Assembly (NCBI RefSeq): GCF_009755605.1
Contig: NZ_WPNZ01000027.1
Coordinates: forward strand, 1-64,000
DNA: 64,000 bases
Source of the DNA: Streptomyces typhae
Lineage (GTDB): Bacteria > Actinomycetota > Actinomycetes > Streptomycetales > Streptomycetaceae
Direction of reading: 5' to 3'
Part shown: piece after piece, positions 1 through 7,782 of the stretch
Layout: each line of letters opens with the position of its first letter
Numbering within the stretch: position 1 is the first letter of the stretch
Program-made: the position numbers and the translations under genes
The notes under the pieces: generated by a model
Told to the model about the DNA's origin: nothing
Databases searched by the model: none
What the model saw: the letters and a program-made list of their open reading frames with translations, nothing else

Positions 1-568
1 TGTAGGCGGCGCCGCCCGCACACGGGCCCAGCATCACCGAGATCTGCGGGATGACGCCGGAGGCCCTGGTGTTGCGCTGGAAGATGCCGCCGTACCCGGC
101 GAGCGCGGACACCCCCTCCTGGATACGCGCGCCGGCGCCGTCGTTGAGGGACACCAGCGGCGCGCCCGCCGCGATCGCCATGTCCATGATCTTGTGGATC
201 TTCGCGGCGTGCGCCTCACCGAGCGCCCCGCCGAAGATCCTAAAGTCGTGCGCGTACACGAACACCGTACGGCCCTCGACCGTGCCCCACCCGGTGATCA
301 CACCGTCGGTGTAGGGCTTCTTGGCCTCCAGGCCGAACCCGGTCGCCCGGTGCCGGCGCAACTGCTCGACCTCCTGGAACGAACCCTCGTCCAGGAGGAG
401 ACCGATCCGCTCGCGGGCGGTGAGCTTGCCCTTGGCGTGCTGCGCCTCGGTCGCCTTCTCACTCGGTCCGGCCAGCGCCTGCGCACGGATCTCCGCCAAT
501 TCGGCGACTCGGCCCCGCGCGTCCGCGGGCTCGCCCGCCGAAGATCCAGCTTCGTCCAAAACGGTCAT
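1..568 (-). CDS. accB: Acyl-CoA (propionyl-CoA) carboxylase beta subunit, 5' part only
   Basis: Carboxyltransferase subunit of a biotin-dependent acyl-CoA carboxylase. It moves CO2 from carboxybiotin to propionyl- or acetyl-CoA, which supplies methylmalonyl- and malonyl-CoA. The ATG at 568 begins MTVLDEAG and about 189 codons lie in the window, so the C-terminal part is missing. Family landmarks visible are KGKLTARERI, the segment GGALGEAHAAKI, LNDGAGARIQEGV (first half of the CoA site) and GPCAGGAAY (oxyanion region) at the edge. The assignment to this family is certain. Choosing accB/pccB rather than another acyl-CoA carboxylase paralogue rests on likely synteny and on the N-terminus, so it is less sure. 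The upstream region is long and carries short inverted repeats. Confidence 0.9.
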   Translation of the reverse strand, partial: MTVLDEAGSSAGEPADARGRVAELAEIRAQALAGPSEKATEAQHAKGKLTARERIGLLLDEGSFQEVEQLRRHRATGFGLEAKKPYTDGVITGWGTVEGRTVFVYAHDFRIFGGALGEAHAAKIHKIMDMAIAAGAPLVSLNDGAGARIQEGVSALAGYGGIFQRNTRASGVIPQISVMLGPCAGGAAY

Positions 569-1182
569 GCTCTCGACCTTACGGAGGACCGGGGGGAGAA
601 CGGACCGTCGACTCCGCACAGTCTCCGGCCCGTTTTCCTGGCACCCCCGAACAGAACCCTTCGGAGATGCAGCCGAAGTGACTGCTCAGAGGCCCATGCG
701 GCTGTAGAGATTCCACAATCTGCGCGAGTGAGAGTCAGCTCACATCAGGGCGGATCCGATGCCTGCCCGGGTGCGGCACACCGCTCGGCCGGGGTGCCGC
801 ACCGCCCCGCCCCACGGGCCACCGCCGTCGCCGCAGGCCACCGGGCAGAACCTCAGGTGTCGCCCGGCGCACTCCGACATCACCGGTTACCGGCGCGGTC
901 ACGGACCGGTCACCTTACGTGGGGCAAGTGAATTGGCGGGGCCCGACAACCGCCCGGGCGCTCTCGGAGGGCGAGAAACGGGCGCGGAACGGTCCTCGGG
1001 AGGGCTCCCGTGGGCTCCTCGTGAGGCTTTTGGGGGTCAGCTCTCAAGGCCCGGGGATCGCGCCCGGGGATCACGCCCAGGGATCACGCCCAGGGATCAC
1101 GTTCGGCGATCGCGTTCGCCGGTATCGAGCCCGGCGACCAAGCCCGGTACCACCAAGCCCGGCGACACCAAGCCCGATGACA
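569..1182. other. Intergenic stretch between accB and the DUF4097 gene
   Basis: This 614-bp stretch has no convincing coding frame. It should hold the accB promoter and 5' leader. Near accB there is an inverted repeat GTGAG-N6-CTCAC at 728-743 and a 9-bp-stem hairpin at 770-803. The distal third is made of short tandem repeats, listed separately. Confidence 0.6.
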
Positions 1183-1192
1183 TCAAGCCCGG
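1054..1192. repeat. Two adjoining short tandem repeat blocks
   Basis: The first block, about 1054-1105, has two clean and two degenerate copies of a 13-nt unit GGGATCACGCCCA. The second, about 1128-1192, has four copies of a 13-15 nt unit ending in AAGCCCG. The second block runs into the last codons and stop of the DUF4097 gene. Confidence 0.7.
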
Positions 1193-2022
1193 TGGATCAG
1201 GATGTCCCCGGCCCCGGTGCGCCCCCGCACCTGCACCGTCTCCCCCGAGTCCCCGGGCCCCTCGGAGCTGCCGAGCGCCTGCCGTACCGCCCCGACCTTC
1301 GTCTGTACGTCGAGCCAGGCCGCCGTGCCCTCGCGGATGCCGATGTCCAGGCCGCCCATGCCGGTCTGGAGGACGACCGTGCCGCGCACCACCTCGCCGA
1401 CACTGATGCCGCCGTTGGCCGTCCTGACGTTGACGTCGGAGTGGGCGCTGCCGATCGTGATCGTGCCGTTCGACGCCTTGACCCGGAGGTCGCCGGCGAC
1501 CTCGCCGATCTCGGTCGGGCCGTTGGAGTTCTTGACCACGGCGGTGCCGCCGACCGTGCGGAGCCGGACCTCGCCGGACGCGGTGGTGACGTCGACGGGG
1601 CCCTCGGCGCGGTCGACCACCACCTGGCCGTACCCGGTGTGCAGGCGCGCGGAGCCCGCCCAGTCGATCCGGATGTCCCCGGCCGAGGTCTTCACCTCGC
1701 ACTCCCCCAGGCGGCCCTCGGCGCTGAAGTCGGCCATGGACGTGTTCACCTGGAGGTGGGACCCCTCGGGCAGCAGGATCTCCACGTCGACGGATGAGCC
1801 CTTGCTGAACAGCGAGCGCTCCTTGGGTCCCTTCACGAGGAGCCGCCCGCCGGAGCACTCGACCCGGGTCTGCTCGGCGGCCCGCACGTCCACCTGCCGG
1901 GACTCGGTGGTGGGGCGCACTTCGACGACGGTGTCGGTGCGGTCGGAGGCGGCGATCCGCAGCGACCCGATCTCCACGATCACCGTGGCGTAGACGGGCT
2001 TGGCGGTGTCGAAGGTAGGCAT
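1183..2022 (-). CDS. DUF4097 beta-helix-like repeat protein
   Basis: A 279-aa protein starting MPTFDTAKPVYATV. There is no signal peptide or membrane segment. After about residue 60 it is a regular series of short beta-strand repeats with alternating small and hydrophobic residues, such as VKTSAGDIRID, VTTASGEVRLRTVGG and VRTANGGISVGEV. This is the pattern of DUF4097 (bacterial adhesin-like, right-handed beta-helix) proteins, which are common and uncharacterised in Streptomyces. The cellular role is unknown. The stop codon lies inside the tandem repeat block. The ribbon-helix-helix regulator lies upstream on the same strand with 124 bp between them, so the two may be co-transcribed, but this is inference. 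Confidence 0.8.
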   Translation of the reverse strand: MPTFDTAKPVYATVIVEIGSLRIAASDRTDTVVEVRPTTESRQVDVRAAEQTRVECSGGRLLVKGPKERSLFSKGSSVDVEILLPEGSHLQVNTSMADFSAEGRLGECEVKTSAGDIRIDWAGSARLHTGYGQVVVDRAEGPVDVTTASGEVRLRTVGGTAVVKNSNGPTEIGEVAGDLRVKASNGTITIGSAHSDVNVRTANGGISVGEVVRGTVVLQTGMGGLDIGIREGTAAWLDVQTKVGAVRQALGSSEGPGDSGETVQVRGRTGAGDILIHRA

Positions 2023-2146
2023 GGGGCTGTCCTCATCCTGATGGGTCGTCCGGATCGTCGTCCCGGCGCGTCCTGTGAACCGTCCGGGCCGGATCCGGAC
2101 AGGGCGGCGGCGTGGCTGCGCACGGGCGGAGCCGCTGGGGCCCGTC

Positions 2147-2680
2147 CTAGCGCGCCCATCCCGTGAAGCTGTTCCCGACGTTCTGGGACGCGTGCGACGT
2201 GGGCTGCCTGCTCGCGTCGCCCTGCTTGAGCGCGTCGGCGACGGTGCGCACCAGCCAGGCGTTGACCGAGAGGCTCTCGGCGGCGGCGGCCTCCTCGGCC
2301 TGGGCCTTCAGATGCATCGGGAGGCGGAGGTTGATCCGGGCCGTGCCGCCCTCGTCCGACTCGGGGACGGACACCGGGGCGGGCGCGGGGCGGGCGGCGC
2401 GGACCTCCATCGGCGGCGCCTCGAAGCCCTCGCCGGTCGGCGCGGGCGTCACCACGAAGTCCGGGTCGCCGCCACGCAGACGCACGTCGACCGAGCCGGG
2501 GGCCAGGTCTCGGGTAATCTCGTCCATGGCCGCGGACAGCACATTGAGCATGGTCAGCCGGGTGGCCGACTCCAGCGGCGCGATCAGACGCTCGGCGATC
2601 GCGCGAGCGTCCTCACCCCCGGCCTCCGCGGCGACCGCGAGCTCCTGCCGGAGTTGGGCGACATACGGCGTGAGGTTCAT
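2147..2680 (-). CDS. Ribbon-helix-helix (HicB/Arc-like) DNA-binding regulator
   Basis: A 177-aa protein starting MNLTPYVAQLRQELAVAA. The C-terminal third contains RINLRLPMHLKAQAEEAAA followed by SLSVNAWLVRTVADALK. This is a typical ribbon-helix-helix fold: one beta strand (RINLRLP) and two helices, as in HicB/Arc/CopG antitoxin-type proteins. The N-terminal ~110 residues are a helical region of unknown role. No toxin-like partner gene is adjacent, so it is better called a stand-alone regulator than an antitoxin. The ATG at 2680 was chosen because a TTGCTA-N17-CATAGT promoter ends only 6 nt upstream. That implies a leaderless mRNA, and no Shine-Dalgarno is seen. The promoter is filled with copies of one 9-mer, so autoregulation is likely. 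Confidence 0.75.
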   Translation of the reverse strand: MNLTPYVAQLRQELAVAAEAGGEDARAIAERLIAPLESATRLTMLNVLSAAMDEITRDLAPGSVDVRLRGGDPDFVVTPAPTGEGFEAPPMEVRAARPAPAPVSVPESDEGGTARINLRLPMHLKAQAEEAAAAESLSVNAWLVRTVADALKQGDASRQPTSHASQNVGNSFTGWAR

Positions 2681-2789
2681 GACACCACTATGGCACCACA
2701 ATGGTGCCATAGCAAGCGTCACCGCCTCGCGAACCGCGACCTCGTCGACTTCGCGCGCGCCTGAGCGATGGCACCACACATGGCACCAC
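2678..2789 (-). promoter_or_regulatory. Leaderless promoter carrying TGGCACCAC operator repeats
   Basis: On the minus strand, -35 TTGCTA (2710-2715) and -10 CATAGT (2687-2692) have a 17-bp spacer, and the ATG begins 6 nt after the -10. Read on the plus strand, the motif TGGCACCAC occurs at 2691-2699, 2769-2777 and 2781-2789. A one-mismatch copy TGACACCAC lies at 2680-2688, and an inverted copy TGGTGCCA at 2702-2709. The 2691/2702 pair forms an inverted repeat that fills the promoter spacer. This is the arrangement expected for operators of a ribbon-helix-helix autorepressor. Confidence 0.7.
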
Positions 2790-2906
2790 GTCCCGGACTC
2801 GCGCGAAGTCCACGCCGGACGCACCCCGACCCTCCCCCGGCCGAAACCCCCCGCGCCGCGACACGCCCGCACCCACTCGGCGTGTAATCGCCTCGACACG
2901 CTCCGC

Positions 2907-2962
2907 TTGATATTGAATATTGAACGGGATAGCGTTACCGTCGAAGTCGTTGAACAGTCAAC
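2907..2962 (+). promoter_or_regulatory. yceI promoter with TTGAA-type operator half-sites
   Basis: TTGATA (2907-2912), a 17-bp spacer and TAGCGT (2930-2935) make a good sigma-HrdB-like promoter. The spacer contains two TTGAA half-sites, TTGAATATTGAAC. Just downstream lies the inverted repeat GTTGA-N4-TCAAC (2949-2962). The AT-rich repeated half-sites resemble MarR-family operators, but no MarR gene is adjacent. Confidence 0.6.
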
Positions 2963-2992
2963 TATTCATCCCGAGCACCCGAGGAGCACGTC

Positions 2993-3604
2993 ATGGGAAT
3001 CTTCAGCCGCAAGGACGACACCACCGCCACCACCGCCGCCACCACCGAGGCCGCCCCGGACCTCACGGCCCTGACCGGTGACTACGCCCTCGACCCGGCG
3101 CACACGACGATCGGCTTCGTCGCCCGGCACGCGATGGTCACCAACGTCAAGGGCTCCTTCCAGGAGTTCAGCGGCACGCTGCACCTGGACGGCAACGACC
3201 CGTCCGCGTCGTCGGCGACCCTCGACGTCAGCATGGACAGCATCGACACGGGCAACGCGGACCGCGACGGCCACCTCAAGAGCGCGGACTTCTTCAAGAC
3301 CGACGAGTTCCCGCAGATGACCTTCCGCTCCACCAAGGCCGAGGCGCTCGGCGGCGCGGACTACCGCATCACCGGCGACCTCACGATCCTCGGCACCACC
3401 AAGCCGCTGACCATCGACCTGGAGTTCAACGGCGCCGCCAAGGACCCCTTCGGCAACGAGCGCGTCGGCTTCGAGGGCAAGGCGGAGATCCTGCGCTCGG
3501 AGTGGGGCCTGACCTGGAACGCGGCCCTGGAGACCGGTGGCGTCCTCGTCTCCGACAAGATCAAGCTCACCTTCGACGTCTCGGCGGTCAAGAACGCCGC
3601 CTGA
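2993..3604 (+). CDS. YceI family protein (lipid-binding-like lipocalin fold)
   Basis: A 203-aa protein starting MGIFSRKDDTTATT after a strong Shine-Dalgarno, GAGGAG. A Thr/Ala-rich N-terminal segment of about 30 residues precedes a complete YceI domain. Its marks are GDYALDPAHTTIGFVARHAMV, VKGSFQEFSGTLHLD, then DGHLKSADFFKTDEFPQMTFRST, and a C-terminal strand FNGAAKDPFGNERVGFEG. YceI proteins are lipocalin-like barrels that bind polyisoprenoid or other amphiphilic ligands. There is no signal peptide, so this copy is probably cytoplasmic, as usual in actinomycetes. The ligand is unknown. The promoter upstream carries operator-like half-sites. Confidence 0.88.
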   Translation: MGIFSRKDDTTATTAATTEAAPDLTALTGDYALDPAHTTIGFVARHAMVTNVKGSFQEFSGTLHLDGNDPSASSATLDVSMDSIDTGNADRDGHLKSADFFKTDEFPQMTFRSTKAEALGGADYRITGDLTILGTTKPLTIDLEFNGAAKDPFGNERVGFEGKAEILRSEWGLTWNAALETGGVLVSDKIKLTFDVSAVKNAA

Positions 3605-3634
3605 CCTCACCGGGGGTGCGAGGGGCGGTGCGCC

Positions 3635-4177
3635 TCAGGAGGCCGGGGTCCGGCCCGCGGGCAGCTCCCAGCGGCCCGAGTGCCCCGGCGGCAGCCCCAA
3701 GTCGTCGCGTACGGCGGAGTAGTACCGCGCACGGGCGGCCCGCTGGCGGGCGAGCAGCGCCGCCCACGCGTCGGGGTCGTGGGCGCCCGCCCGCAGGAAC
3801 CGCTCCATCTCGATCACGACGACCACCCACTCCCGCGCCTGCTCCACCACCGGCGCCGCACCGAGCAGCAGCAGCGCCTCGCCCGCCGGGTCGCGGCCGT
3901 CGGCGGCCTCGGCGAGCAGCGGTTCGGCCTCCGCGGCGGACAGCGGGTGGGGGTGCGGGTCGTTGCCCTGGTGGGCGGCGATGCGGTACGTCAGGGTGAC
4001 GTTGCGCTTCAGGACGCGCGCGTAGTCGCTGTAGACCGCGAGACGCCGCTCCTCCCAGCGGGTCTCGCGCTCGCGCCGGAAGCGGATCCGTTCGCCCCGC
4101 ATCACCGCGACGTACGACCCCATGGCACCGATCACCACGCCTATCAGGGCGGGCAGTTGAGACAGGAACTCGGACAC
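3635..4177 (-). CDS. Hypothetical single-pass membrane protein
   Basis: A 180-aa protein that I do not recognise beyond its general form. One N-terminal transmembrane helix (LPALIGVVIGAMGSYVAVM, about residues 8-26) is followed by the basic stretch RGERIRFRRERETRWEERR. A predicted alpha-helical cytoplasmic domain follows, with several conserved-looking segments (AVYSDYARVLKRN, AREWVVVVIEMERFL, ARQRAARARYYSAVRDDLG). The architecture is common in Streptomyces proteins annotated only as hypothetical. It ends 30 bp from the convergent yceI gene. Its start lies about 45 bp past the end of the next gene on the same strand, so the two may share a transcript. Confidence 0.65.
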   Translation of the reverse strand: MSEFLSQLPALIGVVIGAMGSYVAVMRGERIRFRRERETRWEERRLAVYSDYARVLKRNVTLTYRIAAHQGNDPHPHPLSAAEAEPLLAEAADGRDPAGEALLLLGAAPVVEQAREWVVVVIEMERFLRAGAHDPDAWAALLARQRAARARYYSAVRDDLGLPPGHSGRWELPAGRTPAS

Positions 4178-4222
4178 CGGCGAACGGTACCGTGCGCCGC
4201 CCCGCGCGCAGGCGCCGCCGCC

Positions 4223-5602
4223 TCAGAAGCCGCCGCCCCCGAAGTCGCCGCCCCCGCCGCCGAAGCCGCCCCCGAAGTCGCCGCCCCCGCCGAAGTCGCC
4301 ACCCCCGAAGTCACCCGGCGAGAAGTCCGCCCCGGAGACGTCGCCGCCCTCGTAGCCCGCTCCGGGTCCGAAGTCGCCGTACCCGGCGCCGTAGCTCGCC
4401 GCGTAGGCGGGGCTCGCCATCATCGAGCCGAGCGCCGTGCCGACCAGGAGGCCCGGCAGCATGCCGCCGCCGAAGTAGCCGCCCACCCAGGGGCCGTAGG
4501 CGGGCCCGGCCTCCCAGTAGGGCCGCCGTTCGCCGGGCCCGGTGGCCACGGTGCGGGTCATCGGGTCGTCGCCGTCGGCCAGGCGCACCGCGTCGGCGGC
4601 GCACACGGGTACCTCGCGGGGGCTGCCCCCGGCGGGGGTCCACTCGGCGTCCCGCACGGAGGGGCCGTGCCGGGGGTCGAAGAAGCACGGGGCGCGGCGC
4701 TCGGGCAGGGGCCGCCCCTCGCGTCGTGCGGCGAGCAGCGCCAGGGAGAAGCGGCCGTCCTCCAGGGCCTGGGTGACGGCGCGGACCTGCTCGGGCCGCT
4801 GGGCCGCCGCCATGAACGACTTGGCCTTCTCGTAGGCGTCCAGGGACCGTTCGTAGTCCGCGCGCATGGCGTCGTCCGCGCCGGCCTCCGCCGGGTGGAA
4901 GTCGAGCCGGTCGAGTTCCTCGCCGAAGGCGGTGATGTCCTCGTCGACGACCACGCGCAGCTTCTCCAGGGCCGCGCGCTGCTCCTCCTCGTGCCTGCGG
5001 CGCTTGCGGCGGGCGATCGCGTAGGCGCCCGCGCCACCCGCGGCCACCACCGCGCCGACGCCGATCAGCGCACCGACGGGCGCGCCGTCGGCGTCACCGC
5101 CGCCGCCCCAGGACGCGGGGGCGGAGCCGGAGGCCTCGGACACGGCACGGTCGACGAACGTGTCGAGTTGCGGGTCGGCGCGCTCGCCCTGGACGAACGC
5201 GGACAGGTTCTTCACGGCGTCGGCCGAGAGCACCGATCCGTCGGCCCTGGCGTCGAATCGGTCGCCGAGGCGGACGGCGTACACGCCAGTGATGCCGGTG
5301 GCGGTGCGCAGCTTGCGGAACAGGTCGTCGCGGTCGGGGAACGAGGCGGGGAGCACGGCCACGAACACCGGTTTGTCCGCCTTCTCGATCCGGTCGGCGA
5401 GTGCGTCCGCGTCGGCCGCGGACAGCTGGGAGGACGCCGCTTCGTCGACGTACACCGGCTTCTTCTTCAAGGCGTCGGCCACCGCCTGGACGTCCGTCGC
5501 GGCCTGGGCACCCGGCGCCGCGGCGAGCGTGGCGCCTAGGGCCAGGAGCAGTCCGGACAGGACCAGGTTCAGCCACGACGCCGCCTGCCTGGTGGGCCTC
5601 AT
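4223..5602 (-). CDS. Secreted/membrane protein with Gly-rich tail
   Basis: A 459-aa protein. The ATG at 5602 (MRPTRQAASW) gives a clean signal sequence, LVLSGLLLALGATLAAA, ending at AQA. An extracellular region of about 150 residues follows, with the motif YVDEAASSQLSAADADALADR. A transmembrane helix comes next (GALIGVGAVVAAGGAGAYAIA, near residue 190), then the basic stop-transfer RRKRRRHEEEQRAALEKL, a helical cytoplasmic domain, and a C-terminal run of about 60 residues dominated by Gly, Asp and Phe (DFGGGGDFGGG). The layout is similar to TPM-domain membrane proteins with Gly-rich tails, but I cannot assign it firmly. The Gly-rich end suggests a flexible or protein-binding tail. Confidence 0.7.
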   Translation of the reverse strand: MRPTRQAASWLNLVLSGLLLALGATLAAAPGAQAATDVQAVADALKKKPVYVDEAASSQLSAADADALADRIEKADKPVFVAVLPASFPDRDDLFRKLRTATGITGVYAVRLGDRFDARADGSVLSADAVKNLSAFVQGERADPQLDTFVDRAVSEASGSAPASWGGGGDADGAPVGALIGVGAVVAAGGAGAYAIARRKRRRHEEEQRAALEKLRVVVDEDITAFGEELDRLDFHPAEAGADDAMRADYERSLDAYEKAKSFMAAAQRPEQVRAVTQALEDGRFSLALLAARREGRPLPERRAPCFFDPRHGPSVRDAEWTPAGGSPREVPVCAADAVRLADGDDPMTRTVATGPGERRPYWEAGPAYGPWVGGYFGGGMLPGLLVGTALGSMMASPAYAASYGAGYGDFGPGAGYEGGDVSGADFSPGDFGGGDFGGGGDFGGGFGGGGGDFGGGGF

Positions 5603-5972
5603 ACTCCACGCTAACTCTTCCGGCCCCGGCGTGTGCCCCGCCAGGGGCGCGAGGAACGGCGCGCGCAACCCACGAAAAACCGCAGACGCATCTGCCGAAC
5701 GGCCCAGCAGACGCGTCCGCGGCCCGGTCCGTAGCTGGCCGCGCAGTTCCCCGCGCCCCTAAAAGGGGCCCAGCCAGAGCACCCCGCAAGGGGCGCGGGG
5801 AACTGCGCGCGCAACCCCCAAAAACCCGCAGACGCATCTGCCGAATAGCCCGGCAGACGCGCCTGCGGCCCGGTCCGTAGCTGGCCGCGCAGTTCCCCGC
5901 GCCCCTAAAAGGGGCCCAGCCAGAACGCCCCGCAAGCGGCCCAGCCTGACCGCCCCGCAAGGGTCCCGCCCC
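5603..5972. other. Intergenic stretch filled by interspersed palindromic repeats
   Basis: No gene is seen. Nearly the whole stretch is occupied by two full copies and one partial copy of a nested palindromic element, described in the repeat entry. Confidence 0.75.
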
Positions 5973-5981
5973 TTACGGGGC
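5627..5981. repeat. Nested palindromic interspersed repeats (two full, one partial copy)
   Basis: Copies lie at about 5627-5779 and 5782-5927, with remnants to 5981. Each outer arm reads GGGGCGCGGGGAACTGCGCG, or a close variant, and pairs with its complement about 120 nt away. An inner inverted repeat, CCGCAGACGCATCTGCC against its complement, sits at the centre. The two copies are nearly identical direct repeats. The last fragment, GCCCCTTACGGGGC (5968-5981), contains the TAA stop of cimA. The same element recurs at 44316-44448. Confidence 0.85.
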
Positions 5982-7595
5982 CGGTTCGACCCCCGCGCGC
6001 AGCAGGCCGTAGGTCACCGCGTCCTCCAGTGCCTGCCAGGACGCGGCGATGACGTTGTCCGCGACGCCGACCGTGGACCACTCGCCCTCGCCGTCCGCCG
6101 TGGAGATCAGCACCCGGGTGGTGGAGGACGTGCCGTGCTTGCCCTCCAGGATGCGGACCTTGTAGTCCACCAGCTCCAGCTTGGCGAGCTGCGGGTAGAT
6201 CTGCTCCAGGCCCACACGCAGGGCCCGGTCGAGGGCGTTGACCGGGCCGTTGCCCTCCGCCGTCGCCACGATCCGCTCGCCCTTGGCCCACACCTTCACC
6301 GTGGCCTCGTTGGCGTGCGTGCCGTCGGGGCGGTCCTCGGTGATGGCGCGCCAGGACTCGGTGCGGAAGTACTGCTGCGCGCCCGCGCCGCCGTCGCGCC
6401 CGCGCAGCTCCTCGCGGAGCAGCAGCTCGAAGGAGGCGTCGGCGGCCTCGTAGGTGTAGCCGCGCAGTTCGCGCTCCTTGACCCGCTCCACCACCCGGCC
6501 GACCAGTTCGCGGTCGCCGCCGAGGTCGAGGCCGAGCTCCTTGCCCTTGAGCTCGATGGAGGCGCGGCCCGCCATGTCGGAGACCAGCATGCGGATGCGG
6601 TTGCCGACGAGTTCGGGGTCGATGTGCTGGTACAGGTCGGGGTCGACCTTGATGGCGGAGGCGTGCAGGCCCGCCTTGTGGGCGAACGCGGAGACGCCGA
6701 CGTAGGGCTGGTGCGTGGACGGGGCGAGGTTCACGACCTCCGCGATGGCGTGCGAGACACGGGTCATGTCCCGCAGGGCGCCCTGCGGCAGGACCCGCTT
6801 GTCGTACTTCAGCTCCAGAGCGGCCACGACCGGGAACAGGTTGGCGTTGCCGACGCGCTCGCCGTAGCCGTTGGCGGTGCACTGCACATGGGTGGCGCCC
6901 GCGTCGACGGCGGCGAGGGTGTTGGCGACCGCGCAGCCCGTGTCGTCCTGGGCGTGGATGCCGAGCCGGGCGCCGGTGTCGGCGGCGACGGTGGCGACGA
7001 CGGCCTGGACCTGGGCGGGCAGCATGCCGCCGTTGGTGTCGCAGAGCACGACGACGTCGGCGCCGGCTTCCGCGGCGGCGCGCACCACGGCCTTGGCGTA
7101 CTCGGGGTTGGCGCGGTAGCCGTCGAAGAAGTGCTCGCAGTCGACGAACACCCGGCGGCCCTGGGAGCGCAGATAGGACACGGTGTCGCGGACCATCTCG
7201 ACGTTCTCGTCGAGGGTGGTGCGCAGGGCCAGCTCGACATGCCGGTCATGGGACTTGGCGACCAGCGTGACGACCGGGGCGCCGGACGCGAGGAGCGCGT
7301 TGACCTGCGGGTCGTCGGCTGCCTTGGCGTTCGGCCTGCGGGTGGCGCCGAAGGCCACGAGCTGGGCGTTCTTGAAGGTGATCTCGGCTGCGGCGCGGGC
7401 GAAGAACTCGGTGTCGCGGGGGTTGGCGCCGGGCCAGCCCCCCTCGATGAAGCCCACGCCGAAGTCGTCCAGGTGCCTGGCGATGGTCAGCTTGTCCGCG
7501 ACGGTCAGGTTGATGCCCTCACGCTGTGCGCCGTCGCGCAGCGTGGTGTCGAACACATGAAAGGAATCGTCGGGAGTACTGCTCTTCTCCGTCAT
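5973..7595 (-). CDS. cimA: (R)-citramalate synthase
   Basis: A 540-aa enzyme of the isopropylmalate/homocitrate synthase family. It condenses pyruvate with acetyl-CoA to citramalate, the threonine-independent route to 2-ketobutyrate and isoleucine. The N-terminal TIM barrel shows the family signature FHVFDTTLRDGAQREGINL, with the metal-binding Asp and the catalytic Arg. Further on are the barrel motif VVLCDTNGGMLP, the HAQDDTGCAVANTLAAVDAG block with the metal-binding His, and NGYGERVGNANL. The C-terminal LeuA dimer/regulatory domain starts near residue 400. The length and the continuous C-terminal allosteric domain fit CimA better than LeuA. The ATG at 7595 is preceded by an attenuator and leader ORF. 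The stop codon lies within a palindromic repeat, which may also act as terminator. Confidence 0.9.
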   Translation of the reverse strand: MTEKSSTPDDSFHVFDTTLRDGAQREGINLTVADKLTIARHLDDFGVGFIEGGWPGANPRDTEFFARAAAEITFKNAQLVAFGATRRPNAKAADDPQVNALLASGAPVVTLVAKSHDRHVELALRTTLDENVEMVRDTVSYLRSQGRRVFVDCEHFFDGYRANPEYAKAVVRAAAEAGADVVVLCDTNGGMLPAQVQAVVATVAADTGARLGIHAQDDTGCAVANTLAAVDAGATHVQCTANGYGERVGNANLFPVVAALELKYDKRVLPQGALRDMTRVSHAIAEVVNLAPSTHQPYVGVSAFAHKAGLHASAIKVDPDLYQHIDPELVGNRIRMLVSDMAGRASIELKGKELGLDLGGDRELVGRVVERVKERELRGYTYEAADASFELLLREELRGRDGGAGAQQYFRTESWRAITEDRPDGTHANEATVKVWAKGERIVATAEGNGPVNALDRALRVGLEQIYPQLAKLELVDYKVRILEGKHGTSSTTRVLISTADGEGEWSTVGVADNVIAASWQALEDAVTYGLLRAGVEPAP

Positions 7596-7701
7596 GCTGT
7601 CTGGCTCCTGTGTCGGATCTCGGTGTACCGGGAGGACCGGTTCCACCACCCCCCATGATCCCTCGCGCTCCGTCTCCCGGTCGTGGGTGGGCCGGAAAAC
7701 G

Positions 7702-7726
7702 AAAAAACCCCTCGCGGTGCGAGAGG
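7702..7726 (-). terminator. cimA attenuator (intrinsic terminator)
   Basis: On the minus strand, the arm CCTCTCGC and the arm GCGAGGGG form an 8-bp stem with one G-U pair and a 3-nt loop, followed by six T residues. It lies 107 nt before the cimA start and about 57 nt after the leader ORF. It is placed as a transcription attenuator rather than a gene-end terminator. Confidence 0.8.
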
Positions 7727-7782
7727 TCTGCGCGCGGGTCGAGGACGACGGTGTCCGCCCGTACGTGATGTGTACGAGGCGA

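Noticed and set aside
2147..2680. Toxin-antitoxin module
   Set aside because: A ribbon-helix-helix protein is present but neither neighbour (DUF4097, YceI) is a toxin family, so only a stand-alone regulator is called.
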